Origin: Chrysomallon squamiferum
Lineage: Eukaryota > Mollusca > Gastropoda > Neomphalida > Peltospiridae
Assembly: GCA_012295275.1 (NCBI GenBank)
Contig: CM022675.1
Coordinates: 11,324,516-11,352,015, forward strand
Length of the DNA stretch: 27,500 nucleotides
Direction of reading: 5' to 3'
The notes beneath the pieces are model-generated. The model made no database searches, was not told the DNA's origin, and was given only the letters and a program-made list of their open reading frames with translations. Below are positions 1 through 9,840 of the stretch, in pieces. Each line of letters starts with the position of its first letter. Position 1 is the first letter of the stretch. Both the position numbers and the translations under genes were made by a program.

Positions 1-203
1 AAGGGAGGCTTGTCATTAATTTAATATCTGCATTATTTTACTTATTGCTATATTTGATAATGGTATGATTTAATATTGAGTATTTTCCTAGCTAGACCAG
101 TCGTGTGAATTTAACGTCGTAATTCCCAGTTCAGTGAATATTAATAATAATAATGATGTCGTATTTTCTTAGCTTGTCACCCCGCATTAATTTAACGCTG
201 CCT
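1..203. repeat. Diverged ~81-bp tandem repeat copies
   Basis: GTATTTTC followed by TAGCT and then ATTTAACG-type sequence starts at 80 and again at 161, 81 bases apart. The first 25 bases (GCTTGTCATTAATTTAA) resemble the second half of the copy at 161. Similar CCAGTC blocks recur after the microsatellite at about 505 and 555. Copies are strongly diverged. Confidence 0.4.
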
Positions 204-204
204 A

Positions 205-273
<69 letters not shown>

Positions 274-371
274 ATTGTTATTATTATTTTTATTGTAGTA
301 GTAGTAGTAGTTGTTGTTAATGTAGTTGTTATTATTTTTATTTTTATTGTAGTAGTAGTTGTTATTGTCAC

Positions 372-411
<40 letters not shown>

Positions 412-497
412 GTTATTATTATTATTATTATTGTTATTATTATTGTTATTATTATTATTATTATTGTTATTATTATTGTTACTATTACTACTACTTA
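204..497. repeat. (TTA)n/(TTG)n/(GTA)n trinucleotide repeat
   Basis: Nearly 300 bases of interrupted ATT, GTT and AGT triplets. The long asparagine-rich minus-strand reading frame across it is only a translation of the repeat. Confidence 0.95.
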
Positions 498-790
498 AAT
501 ATCCAGTCACGCGTTAATTCTATGATTTACTGTATTTACCGTTGACTAAAGCTACCAGTCAATACGTCTGTTGTCCTTGTTATTAATCACTCGGTGTATA
601 ACAACAGCAACAACGTGTCTGTGTCACCTGTACAAGCGTCACCTGTTATGACGGCATCATCGAATGTCGATTACTCAACGGCTCGTATTTCGTGCTGTGG
701 TTTCGACTTTCGTGTCTTTGTGTACATGCAACTGACTAAACACACGTACATGAAAACATACACAGAAAGAAAGGTAAGAAAGTCAGATGG
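498..790. other. Unique sequence, no gene recognised
   Basis: Moderate-GC unique DNA. A plus-strand open frame from 594 starts MYNNSNNVSVSPVQ but runs into a tetranucleotide repeat and matches nothing I recognise. It also contains weak CCAGTC-containing remnants of the repeat seen at 1-203. Confidence 0.4.
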
Positions 791-796
791 ATATAC

Positions 797-953
797 AGAC
801 AGACAGACACTTACATAGATAGATAGATAGATACATAGATGGGTGGATAAATGGATCGATGGTTTAAACATTATTAAAAAGCAATATCAGAAACAACAAT
901 AACAACAATACAATCACTAAAATGGCAAAAGTAGCAATGATAATAATAATAAT

Positions 954-1004
<51 letters not shown>

Positions 1005-1022
1005 GATGGATGGATGAATGGA
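797..1022. repeat. (CAGA)n, (TAGA)n, (AAT)n and (GGAT)n repeats
   Basis: Successive runs: CAGA/TAGA at 797-845, AAC/AAT-rich sequence from about 893, a continuous AAT run to about 1003, then GGAT/GAAT to about 1022. Confidence 0.9.
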
Positions 1023-1134
1023 TGCATTTATACATGATCAGATATGTAGACAGAATAGATAGACTGATAGACATATAGAAAGAGACAGAGACAAATATAT
1101 AAACGCTTATATTTGCTTACATTTATACATTTTC

Positions 1135-1147
1135 ATATATATATGTA

Positions 1148-1182
<35 letters not shown>

Positions 1183-1395
1183 CTGTGTATATATGTATGT
1201 GTCTGTGTGCGTGTGTGTGTCAGTTGAACATCTGTTCATGTATAGAAAGAAAAAAAAATACAAAAATAAACTCTATGAAAAAGACTTCAGTGGATAAGCT
1301 ATGTAGAATAAATAAATAACTAAATAAAACTTTAAACTATATATCAAATAAATATAAAAATTGTTGATAAATAAACAGAAATATTTTAAAAACGA

Positions 1396-1430
<35 letters not shown>
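1135..1430. repeat. (TG)n/(TATG)n then (AAAG)n, AT-rich between
   Basis: TG and TATG repeats at 1135-1220, AT-rich sequence with AATA repeats, then perfect AAAG units at about 1393-1430. No gene is seen in the stretch. Confidence 0.9.
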
Positions 1431-1689
1431 CAAACAAGAAAACAAGAAAGAAATAAATAAAGATTACGATCGCTTTTCACAGATATAATTATTTTAACGT
1501 ACAGAATTATTTAACCAGTAGACAAATAAATTACTTCTTCTTTTGAAAAGAAAATATCACATGCAAGGGGGAAAAAAAAAATATATAAAAAAAATAATAA
1601 TAATAAAAAAGCTTCTCTTTTCTGTCTCGACTTTCTGGAACTTTCGAAGACTCGACTTGTCAAGAAAATCTCTGAGATTTCTGCTAAAG

Positions 1690-2250
1690 ATACCGACATG
1701 CAAGGAAACTCCCAGTTTACGACCGACATGAGGCGACAAATGAACGAATTTCTAAAATATCTTCCAACCAAACTTCGCAGATATTGCCTCTGCCTGTCGA
1801 AAATTTACGCACTGCTAGCTAATACATGCAAATTTATGTGTCGTGTTCCGCCCATAAACAATCAAACCGGAAATGACGGTCTTGCAATAACTGCAAGCGA
1901 GAAAGGAACTCTTCACTTTGTTCTGGGCCGAGTTACCGGGAAGGGTAAACAAACACGACAATCAGAGAGACAAGACGTCATTAACCGAACGCATGATCAA
2001 AGAATGCTGATCGGCCTTAATCGAAAAGAGACCACATAATCGCTTGTCCCAGATGGCCAACCGTACAAATTGTTAACGCAATCTGAGCTTCCAGTGGACT
2101 GGATATTGAGCTGTTTTTGTTTTTTTTGAAATATGGCAGACCGTTTTTGTTTACCTGTCCTCTTTAATGAAGACGTCTGAAGTGACGGGATGCCTCTGTA
2201 AATTAAAGCTCATTAAATAGTTCATTATAGTTCAGTGAAATATTTTGGCA
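1690..2250. other. Unique CpG-containing island, candidate conserved non-coding DNA
   Basis: About 560 bases with hardly any simple repeat and visibly higher GC than the flanks. A plus-strand open frame spans 1698-2039 (113 codons) but has no recognisable domain and no clear splice context. CCATAAA, a posterior-Hox-like core, occurs near 1852, and GACGTCAT near 1975. It could be a regulatory element, an untranslated exon or simply non-repetitive DNA. Confidence 0.35.
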
Positions 2251-2260
2251 ACGGCGTTAT

Positions 2261-2725
2261 ATTTTTTTTTTTTTTTTTTTAAAGATATTAGAATTGCTTT
2301 GTGATATTAGAATTGCAGTGGTAGTAATAGTAGTAGTAGAAGTAGAAGTAGTTGTTATAGTAGTAGTAGTAGTAGTAATTGTTGTTGTTGTAGCAGTAGT
2401 AGTAATAGTAGAATTAGATGTGGTAGTAGTAGTAGTAGTAGAAGTAGAAGTAGTTGTTATAGTAGTAGTAGTTGTTGTAGCAGTAGTAGTAATAGTAGAA
2501 TTATATGTATTGGTGGTAGTAGTAGTAGTAGAAGTAGAATTAGTTGTTATAGTAGTAGTAGTAATTGTTGTTGTTGTTGTAGCAGTAGTAGTAATAGTGG
2601 TAGTGATTGTAATAACAAACACAGCAGCAGCAATAGTAATGGTAGTAGCTGTAATAGTAGTTGTAGCAATAGTGTTTGTAGTAGTAGTAGCGGTACTAGT
2701 AGTAGTAGTAGTAGTAGTAGTAGTG
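2261..2725. repeat. Poly-T and long imperfect (GTA)n repeat
   Basis: About 20 T at 2261-2280, then over 400 bases of AGT/GTA triplets with GTT, GAA and GCA interruptions. Within it, a block of about 110 bases (AGAAGTAGAAGTAGTTGTTATAG and what follows) recurs near 2338, 2440 and 2530, which suggests higher-order duplication. Confidence 0.9.
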
Positions 2726-2745
2726 AAAAAGTAAAAACATCACAT

Positions 2746-2789
2746 ATATATTTTATTTTTATTTATTTATTTATTCTATTTTTCTTCTT

Positions 2790-2851
<62 letters not shown>

Positions 2852-3004
2852 GGTTATTATTATTATTAGTAGTAGTAGTAGTAGTATTACTGTTGTTTTT
2901 TCTTGTTTGTTGTTATTTATTCATAACATTATTGTTTTATTATTCGTTATTATTTCACTTTTACTTTAATTATTCACCCTTTTTTTTTTTTTTTTTTTTT
3001 TTTT
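2746..3004. repeat. (TTTA)n, (TTC)n, (TTA)n, (AGT)n and poly-T
   Basis: A run of ATTT units, about 12 TTC units from 2782, TTA units to about 2870, AGT to 2886, T-rich sequence, then 24 or so T ending at 3004. Confidence 0.92.
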
Positions 3005-3350
3005 ATGCCGACATAATTATCTCTCAACCCAGTCACGTGACGTCGACAAAGAAAAACAAATAAATCAAAATATCATATGACGGTTTCGTCTATCATTTTA
3101 ACGTCTACATACATTTTCATGCCGTGATAGTTTTGTTGCGTTTTTATTTCGCCGAACGGCGTCAAACATTAACAAAATGTTTCGGTTTTCAGCTGGTTGG
3201 CCGCACCTGCACGTGACATGCAGAAGTCTGGCCGGTCTGCTGTGACGTCATACGTCCATTCGTTTTTAAATTTGTTAATTGGAAACAAACGAAACGAATA
3301 TCGCTAAACGATGCGGGTTTTGAACTCGCGGTTCAAAAGCAGCGAAATAG
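3005..3350. promoter_or_regulatory. Unique island with E-box and CRE sites
   Basis: CACGTG at 3034-3039 overlaps the CRE-like TGACGTCG at 3038-3045. A perfect TGACGTCA lies at 3243-3250, and there is a small inverted repeat CGCCG-AA-CGGCG at 3150-3161. The island is clearly richer in GC and CpG than its repeat flanks. This is a candidate regulatory element; function is inferred. Confidence 0.35.
3306..3330 (-). repeat. Possible tRNA-derived SINE remnant (B-box-like)
   Basis: On the minus strand GCGAG-TTCAAAA-CCCGC folds like a tRNA T-arm (4 of 5 pairs) and contains a match to the Pol III B box GWTCRANNC. No A box is visible, because the expected position is occupied by microsatellite. Weak call. 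Confidence 0.2.
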
Positions 3351-3383
3351 TAATGATAAAGATGTTAAAATAAAAAAATAAAT

Positions 3384-3451
3384 AATAATAATAATTTTAC
3401 TACTACTACTTCTGCTGCTGCTGCTGCTGCTGCTGCTATTAATATCTACTT

Positions 3452-3487
<36 letters not shown>

Positions 3488-3578
3488 ATAATAATAATAA
3501 TAAAAATAATATATGTGTGTGTGTATGTGTGAGCGTGTCTGTTAATAATAATATTAATAATAACAATAACGGCAACAT

Positions 3579-3610
<32 letters not shown>

Positions 3611-3660
3611 GCAACACCATCAGCAACAACAACAGCAACAAAAAAACAAAAACAATAATC
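3384..3660. repeat. (AAT)n, (TAC)n, (CTG)n, (TG)n and (AAC)n repeats
   Basis: A chain of trinucleotide runs includes eight or so CTG units near 3411-3436 and TAC to 3486. A short TG block follows near 3512-3528, then AAT/AAC/AGC units to about 3660. Confidence 0.92.
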
Positions 3661-3699
3661 CTTGATAAACTGGACAAAATTACTGTATCCACAGGGAGT

Positions 3700-3965
3700 G
3701 AAAAATGAATGGAAATTACACATCACAATCAGTATTTCTAAGCATTTCGCTACATTATTTATCGCACTTTATTATTAACAAAGGTTGGATTCTTTAAACT
3801 AGTAAGCGCGAGATTTGCGTCCAGGATCTCTCACCTATCAACGTGTTACGTGCTGTGCTACTGTACTCCGCTTTGCTTCACAACCATTCTGCATTTGTTG
3901 TGTGTATACAATTATTGCCATTGATGCTAGGATTACAGAATCCCAGACATTAACTTTGTAACTAA
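3700..3965. other. Unique sequence, possible SINE remnant on the minus strand
   Basis: Non-repetitive. On the minus strand, sequence from about 3860 to 3805 (AGTAGCACAGCACGT, then GATCCTGGACGCAAATCTCG) loosely resembles the A-box to T-arm layout of tRNA-derived SINEs, but the B box is degraded. No coding frame is supported. Confidence 0.2.
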
Positions 3966-3984
3966 TAATATCCCATTGATATTA

Positions 3985-4013
3985 ACTGTAATAATAGTAA
4001 TAATAATAATAAC

Positions 4014-4077
<64 letters not shown>

Positions 4078-4185
4078 GTAATGGTATTAATAATAATAAT
4101 AATAATAATAATAACAATAATAATAATAATAACAACAACAACAACAACAACAACAACAGCAGCAGTAACAATAATAATAATAAAC
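3985..4185. repeat. (AAT)n/(AAC)n repeat
   Basis: About 200 bases of AAT with a GGTAATGGT interruption near 4077, ending in AAC and AGC units. Confidence 0.95.
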
Positions 4186-4600
4186 AAGTGAGTAAACCAT
4201 TATAAAACCATTTATATATATATATACACCGATACAGAATACTACCCGATTATGATGAATATTTATTTAAATAAACGTTTAATAATATTCAACGCATGGC
4301 AGTAAAAGTTAACTTCAAACACATGCTTGCATGCTGAATTAGAAATGATAATCCCAATATACTACAGCAGCGACGGTGTGACTGCATCCTGGTGCGTTGG
4401 CGAGAAGTCGCCACGCTAACTTTGTCGTTGATGTAGTTTCCCGGTTCAACAGGTGAAATGTTTTCACAAAGAGTTCTAAATGAAATATTCGAATCCGCGG
4501 TCGAAAGAGTCGATGTTTTAAAGATAAAGTTGTCGTAATTTCGGCGTGTAATCTCTTTCTTATGATTAAAATAAATCAGTTTAATTTTTTTTTTTTCTTC
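4186..4600. other. Unique sequence, no gene recognised
   Basis: AT-rich to about 4360, then higher GC with several CpGs to about 4560. It contains the possible SINE head described separately. No domain or exon structure was seen. Confidence 0.4.
4390..4452 (+). repeat. Possible tRNA-derived SINE head
   Basis: GCGTTGGCGAGAAGTCGCC has a perfect 5-bp D-arm-like stem (GGCGA/TCGCC) with a GAAG loop. About 35 bases later CCCGGTTCAAC resembles a Pol III B box. Spacing is tRNA-like, but neither box is a full consensus match and the T stem is poor. An old SINE is the likeliest reading; chance is possible. Confidence 0.3.
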
Positions 4601-4602
4601 AG

Positions 4603-4651
4603 TTTCTTTGTTTGTTTGTTTGTTTGTTTATTTATTTATTTATTTATTTAC
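4603..4651. repeat. (TTTG)n(TTTA)n repeat
   Basis: Six or so TTTG units followed by TTTA units. Confidence 0.9.
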
Positions 4652-4745
4652 AGACTCACTCTTTGTCCCACTCTCTATCTATTGTTGAATTTATATATAT
4701 GTTTGTGTGTATTTCTTTCCTTTGAATCTTCGTCTTACTCTCTCC

Positions 4746-4881
<136 letters not shown>

Positions 4882-4973
4882 ATCAAGATAACAAATCTTT
4901 TGAGAGATCTCAACACGTCTTCTTACTACAACTTTCAAATTAACAGGACTCATCACTCCACTTCGTAAAGATA

Positions 4974-4974
<1 letters not shown>

Positions 4975-5007
<33 letters not shown>
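4975..5007. repeat. Poly-A tract
   Basis: 33 consecutive A. It could be the tail of an old retroposon, but no element is recognised to its left. Confidence 0.9.
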
Positions 5008-5009
<2 letters not shown>

Positions 5010-5361
5010 TTGAAGAAAACAGATCTTAATGACATGACGTGTCAACACATAGTAATCGCAATACCCTTAAAAAGTCGTTAATTAATTACGACTGTTTTGC
5101 TGGAATTATTTTTAGATGTCTTGATGACGGCAGGAAATTTGGATAAAGACGACATTTCCGCCTGCACATTGTTGGTGTCTTCGGCTGGAAGTTCATTTGC
5201 GTAAATCGTACAATGAACGCAGCGAAGCATCCCGAAGCACGGCAACAGCAAACACGCATTTTCTTATTTACAACCTGTTGTCACGAAGCGCTCGCCTCGC
5301 CTTCAGCGTTACGCATAGTCTTTGTTGTGAAAATGAAGTCTAGTAGTGTCAGTCAAAACTA

Positions 5362-5365
<4 letters not shown>
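5008..5365. other. Unique island, no gene recognised
   Basis: Non-repetitive with several CpGs, holding the palindromic homeodomain-type site at 5074-5092. A plus-strand frame from 5213 (MNAAKHPEARQQQTRIFLF) runs into poly-T and is not supported as a gene. Confidence 0.4.
5074..5092. promoter_or_regulatory. Near-palindrome with paired TAAT homeodomain cores
   Basis: GTCGT-TAATTAATT-ACGAC: 5-bp arms flank overlapping TAAT/ATTA cores, the form bound by homeodomain dimers. Binding is an inference. Confidence 0.35.

Positions 5366-5399
<34 letters not shown>
5366..5399. repeat. Poly-T tract
   Basis: 34 consecutive T. Confidence 0.95.
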
Positions 5400-5400
<1 letters not shown>

Positions 5401-5429
5401 TTCTTTGTTTCTCTTCTTTTCTTTCAATT

Positions 5430-5640
5430 AATATTTGATGATGTTGTCGTTGTAGTGGTGGTGGTGGTGGTGGCGGGGAGATGTTGATGTTGATGTTGGT
5501 GATGTTGATGGTGGTGAGATTCTGGTTGAATGCATGGTTTTTAGTTTTTGTTCTGGTTGTGGTGGAGGTGGTGGTGTTTTGGTTCTGTGTGTGGTTTGTG
5601 ATTGTTTTGTTTTGTTATTGTTATTTCTGGTTTTCCTGTG
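5430..5640. repeat. G/T-rich, strand-asymmetric low-complexity region
   Basis: About 210 bases almost without C on the plus strand, made of GTG, GATGTT and GGTTTT units. The block at 5455-5480 has seven closely spaced GG doublets ending in GGGG and could form a two-tier G-quadruplex. Confidence 0.75.
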
Positions 5641-5649
5641 TTGTTGTTT

Positions 5650-5930
5650 TAATGTAAATAATACAGAAGACGTAATCCAGGTGACGAACAAAGCTTCGTT
5701 GAAATAAATGTTAATATCGACTGATTTAAAGATTTATAGCGGATACGATCAAACAATGCCTGAACGTGTTGGTGCGTGCATTTGTTTGTATGTCTCTCTG
5801 TGTGTGCGTGCGTGTGTTTCTTTGTGTGCCTATTTGGTACCTTTATTGGAACACGGGCATGATTTATTAAATGTTTACAAAAATCAAAGATTTGTCAAAA
5901 GATAGGTAGTTTGGTACATAAGGACGAAAA
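5650..5930. other. Unique sequence, no gene recognised
   Basis: Mixed AT-rich unique DNA with a short TG/CG block near 5790-5830. No exon seen. Confidence 0.4.
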
Positions 5931-5934
5931 TGGC

Positions 5935-6150
5935 ATGCATATGTGTTTCTGTGTATGTGAATATAACACTGTGCATGCATGTATGTATGCATGCATATAT
6001 ATATATATATATGTTTGCATGTATGTATGTATGTATGCATAGGTGTATGTATTTATGTATGTATATATGTATGTATGTATACGTTTGTATGTATAAATAT
6101 ATGTAGGTGTAACTTTTGTATATATGTGTGTGTGTGTGTGTGTGTGAGCG
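5935..6150. repeat. (ATGT)n/(GCAT)n/(TA)n/(TG)n repeat
   Basis: ATGC and ATGT tetranucleotides with a TA block near 5996-6012, ending in TG from about 6124. Confidence 0.92.
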
Positions 6151-6159
6151 TGTCAGTAA

Positions 6160-6670
6160 ACATGTACATATGTACTTACATTCACACAGTATTCGTGACA
6201 TGTTGTGTTTACATTAATCGTTCTACTTGCAGTGCACAGAGAAAACAAGAAAAAGTCGGCACGACCTGACAAAGTAACATGCGAAACATGAAAACATCAT
6301 ATCTGACTGCTGATATCTGTGATGTATGGGACACGCAAAAACAGGCTACCCACAGCGATTAATCTGTCAATCAGCGACCGTGAAGAGACATTTCAGCACG
6401 TCTTTGTAATTATTAGCCATTAGTTTGTGTGTAAGTAAATTTATAGTTGCGATCGCGTGAGATTGAAAAATGCTAAGGTTGGAGAATGCTGGACTACTCC
6501 TGTTAGTTAGTTATTCAAGGTGTCGGTAATTTTTGATTTTTAGCAAACAGGCAGAAGATGCAGGATCCTTTGTTGTAGTTTTTTTTAAAAAGTAATTTGA
6601 TAGTTGTTGGCTGTTGTTAGCTATCTGATGGTGTTATACTGATACGAAATCTTTTTTCTGCAACATTTTT
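6160..6670. other. Unique sequence, no gene recognised
   Basis: About 500 bases of non-repetitive, moderately AT-rich DNA. I found no domain, splice-flanked frame or structured RNA in it. Confidence 0.4.
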
Positions 6671-6698
6671 GGCTAATGTTAATTATTATTTTATTTTG

Positions 6699-6768
6699 TT
6701 ATTATTGTTGTTGTTATTATCATCATCATCATCCTCATAATCATTATTATCATTATTATTATTATTAT
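6699..6768. repeat. (TTA)n/(TTG)n/(TCA)n repeat
   Basis: Short interrupted trinucleotide runs. AT-rich sequence without features follows to about 6960. Confidence 0.85.
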
Positions 6769-6962
6769 AATTTTAACATAATGAATCCATATATTGCAAA
6801 CTATAACACCAGTTTGTTTCTAAGTTTCGACATATATTTTTATTTAATCCCATCTGTTCTCAAATATTCATAATTTTCACGAAACAACACGACTTCTTTT
6901 TGTAGATTCTCATACATTTTTAAGGATTGCCTTTCATACTACACACACACATATATATATGC

Positions 6963-7045
6963 TTATTTTAATAATATTTCACCACTTTAGCGCAATACGA
7001 TACATTATAATTAAATGATAGTATCATTAAATCATACTTGCAAAC

Positions 7046-7048
<3 letters not shown>
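6963..7048 (+). repeat. Diverged 86-bp copy of the 10473-10558 repeat
   Basis: Aligns without gaps to 10473-10558 with 11 mismatches in 86 by eye (about 87% identity). The shared core includes TTTAGCGCAATACGAT and TATCATTAAATCATAC. The left part shares the unit of the 24-bp minisatellite. Confidence 0.85.

Positions 7049-7090
<42 letters not shown>
7049..7090. repeat. (TA)n microsatellite
   Basis: Perfect TA dinucleotides, about 21 units, directly abutting the 86-bp repeat copy. Confidence 0.95.
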
Positions 7091-7096
<6 letters not shown>

Positions 7097-7109
7097 CATA
7101 ACCAATCTC

Positions 7110-7500
7110 ATGTATATCATAACGCAACACGGGCAGCCTGGAAAGCACGCTGTAATCAAATATCAAGTTCACATTTCTCTGTCTACGCGTCGCCGCCTGT
7201 CGACATTTCACGTGGAAGCTAAACATCACTTACTTGACGCGCAGGGCAACTATTGGGCAAGACGAGGCGTAATGATGACGTCAGTTTTTGTGTCTACAGC
7301 AACGTCGTCGGTGGAGTTCAAAGCGCTGTAAGGCGAGGTCGTGCGAGATGAGGAAAACCACAGTGACGTGGTAATGGACGTGTTATTAAATCTGCCAGAC
7401 AAACAACAAACGTCGTACCAGTCAGGAATGGAGTTACTGCCACGTAATTGATGGTGCCAGAATCATCACGTGGACCTCGACCGTAACTGGTTAATAATTA
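7110..7500. promoter_or_regulatory. Unique CpG-rich island with CRE site
   Basis: About 390 bases with no simple repeat, many CpGs and a perfect TGACGTCA at 7276-7283. TAATTGATGG near 7446 resembles a Hox/TALE site and CACGTGG near 7468 an E-box. Open frames here are unremarkable. Candidate cis-regulatory element or non-coding exon. Confidence 0.35.
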
Positions 7501-7535
7501 TTTAGTCTGCATTTCCTTGAGTCTGTCTCTTAATT

Positions 7536-7583
7536 ATCTCTCCCTCCCTCTGTCTTTCTTTTGTCTATCTCTGTCTGTCTGTC

Positions 7584-7638
<55 letters not shown>

Positions 7639-7663
7639 CCTCCCTCCCTCCCTCCCTCTCTTT

Positions 7664-7756
<93 letters not shown>

Positions 7757-7800
7757 ATCTATCTATCTATCTCTATCTATCTATCTATCTATCTATCTTT
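7536..7800. repeat. (CT)n compound with (CCCT)n and (TCTA)n
   Basis: CT tracts of about 50 and 80 bases flank CCCT units (7637-7660), then TCTA units to about 7798. Confidence 0.96.
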
Positions 7801-7855
7801 GTATTCACGTAGACATAATTATGCATATCCATTTACACATACATACGTGTATATT

Positions 7856-7940
7856 CACACACGCACACACACACACACAAACACTTATAATTGTTAGAAC
7901 ATAATTATACACACACCATTTAACATTTAAAAAAAAAAAA
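7856..7940. repeat. (CA)n and poly-A
   Basis: CA units at 7856-7880 and 12 or so A near 7929. Confidence 0.8.
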
Positions 7941-8180
7941 GGATGTATAAATGACATGTATTGAGGCGCACACGACGAACCCTAACAAACAAATACGACA
8001 ACAATAGAAACAAATTTCTCTCATTTCTCATCCGTGGAACAACACTCACACACAAAAAAAAAAAAACCCAGCGGTTACAGAAAAAAAAACCCACGTGAAA
8101 ACAAGATTAATTCTATTCGTGTTAATTCCTTATCAATCAGCGATACCGATCAGCAGAGAGGTACAACATGTCCACCACTT

Positions 8181-8228
8181 TATTTTTTTTTTTTTTTTTT
8201 TCTCTCTCTTTCTCTCTCTCACTCTCTT
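8181..8228. repeat. Poly-T followed by (CT)n
   Basis: About 20 T then CT-rich sequence. Confidence 0.9.
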
Positions 8229-8249
8229 TCTGTTTTATCATCATGACAC

Positions 8250-8620
8250 CGGCTTTACATTCTTACTGATTTAACACCCTTTATACACGGACCTTTGAAT
8301 CCGCTAGGGACCCAGGGGCAGTTAACTCGCCTTTTAATTGAGGCATCCTCGACAACACAATGGTCAGTCGTTTATTGGAAACGAGACTTTCTATAGTCTC
8401 GATTTTATGGTGGCCTTTTCGAGACAAATGGGATTCTTGTTTTCCGGTTCGCACAAAGCCGGTAAGGCACGTTTCTGGCTGTTTTCCCCACCCCATAGAA
8501 TCGAGTATTGCTTGAAAGACATCTGGGTCCATGTCGTATAGCAATCGATTTCATTATCTGGCAATTGAATTCGCTGATGCTTAGTTAAACAAATGAGTGG
8601 CAATATCGTTATATAGCTAA
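8250..8620. promoter_or_regulatory. Unique island, candidate conserved non-coding element
   Basis: About 370 bases free of simple repeats. Three overlapping open frames (minus 8281-8544, plus 8338-8541, minus 8391-8603) encode nothing recognisable, so it is left uncalled as coding. It holds a hairpin at 8362-8415, the posterior-Hox-like core TTTTATGG at 8403-8410, and TTTTAATTG near 8332. Confidence 0.35.
8362..8415. other. Imperfect hairpin, precursor-like
   Basis: CGAGACT (8382-8388) pairs perfectly with AGTCTCG (8395-8401) around a 6-base loop. The stem extends by five pairs (two G-T) after one mismatch, and then by GGTCA (8362-8366) with TGGCC (8411-8415). Stable but short for a microRNA precursor. 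Confidence 0.3.
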
Positions 8621-8802
8621 AACGAAGACTGGTGGGAGGGATTTCGCCGCTTTGATCCTCTCAAATTGTTTTTCTGCTACGTTGATTCATAACACTTCGG
8701 GTTTTGTATATGACTAAAGATCAAATAAACAAATTTCTATCCAATATATTCTTTCGTTTCGTTCATATTTGACTTTTTTTTATTATTTAATTTAATCTCT
8801 GC

Positions 8803-8950
<148 letters not shown>

Positions 8951-9840
8951 TGTTTTTTTCAAAATTCTATTTGTTATCTTCCTTCTACTTAACATTATTA
9001 TATAATTTTTTTCTTCAGATTTTTTCATCTTTCTTTTATTATTTTTTTCTTTAATATTCTTAGTTTTTCACCAATTTTCTTCTTCTTCTTCTTTTTCTTC
9101 TTCTTCATGAACATGTATCTGCTACTGACTGGAAATTTTCCATTTCAATAATTTTTTTCGTCTAACAGTCTTTCTACCCACGGGACCTGGCTGGAGTTGT
9201 TGGTACATTTTTTATTTCATTTTCCGTTGTCTTCTTTATTTGATCTAAGAAATTAAATTTAGATTAAATCCAATATAATTTTTTTTTATGAGAAGACAGT
9301 AACGCCTAAATGGGAAAACATTAAAACAATGGTTTTTGTTTAGTTACCAATGGAAATATAATTTGGTTGATTCAAACAATGTACGAAATAATAGTAATAA
9401 TAAAAATGATGATGATGATGATGATAACAATAATAAATATAATAATAATAGTAATAATAAGGGCACTGGTAGTATCAATGTTAAAAGTAATCCTAATATT
9501 ACAACATGAAAGATAAAACATTTTAAGAAATAATTAAAAATGGAATATTTTAAAAATAATAAATAAATAAAATAAATAAATAAATAAAATAATACAAATA
9601 ATAATATAAAAACGTTACGTCATATTTATCTAAGAAATTAACCGTAGCTGAAATATATTTATATATTTCAGGCATATTACGAAAATCGCAACACCTTTTT
9701 TCGTCATTATTCTTTAACCTCGTCCTAGTTTTTCTTCTTAAAAATCCACACCCTTGAATATGTTTATTTTTCACAAATACGTTGTAAAAGAACAGCAGCA
9801 GAGATTGTCTGTCAAAGTATTTATCTTTATATTTATTGTA
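8951..9840. other. AT-rich stretch with short microsatellites, no gene
   Basis: Holds TTC units at 9078-9107, ATG/AAT units at 9390-9460 and AATA units at 9555-9600. A minus-strand frame at 9550-9852 is AT-rich and matches nothing I know. Confidence 0.5.

Noticed and set aside
202-510. Asparagine-rich minus-strand open frame of about 100 codons
   Set aside because: Pure translation of TTA/TTG triplets; no flanking coding sequence.
1698-2039. 113-codon plus-strand frame in unique DNA
   Set aside because: No recognisable domain, no splice or start context and no partner exon; kept only as part of a unique island.
2257-2734. Thr-rich (minus) and Val-rich (plus) open frames
   Set aside because: Both strands stay open because the GTA repeat has no stop in those frames.
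4975-5007. Poly-A tract as the tail of a retrogene
   Set aside because: No coding remnant, no element body and no flanking duplication was seen to its left.
8281-8544. 87-codon minus-strand frame starting MLYDMDPDVF
   Set aside because: Looks protein-like but competes with two other open frames on both strands and matches no family I know. It cannot be an upstream exon of the Hox gene, since it lies 3' of the stop.
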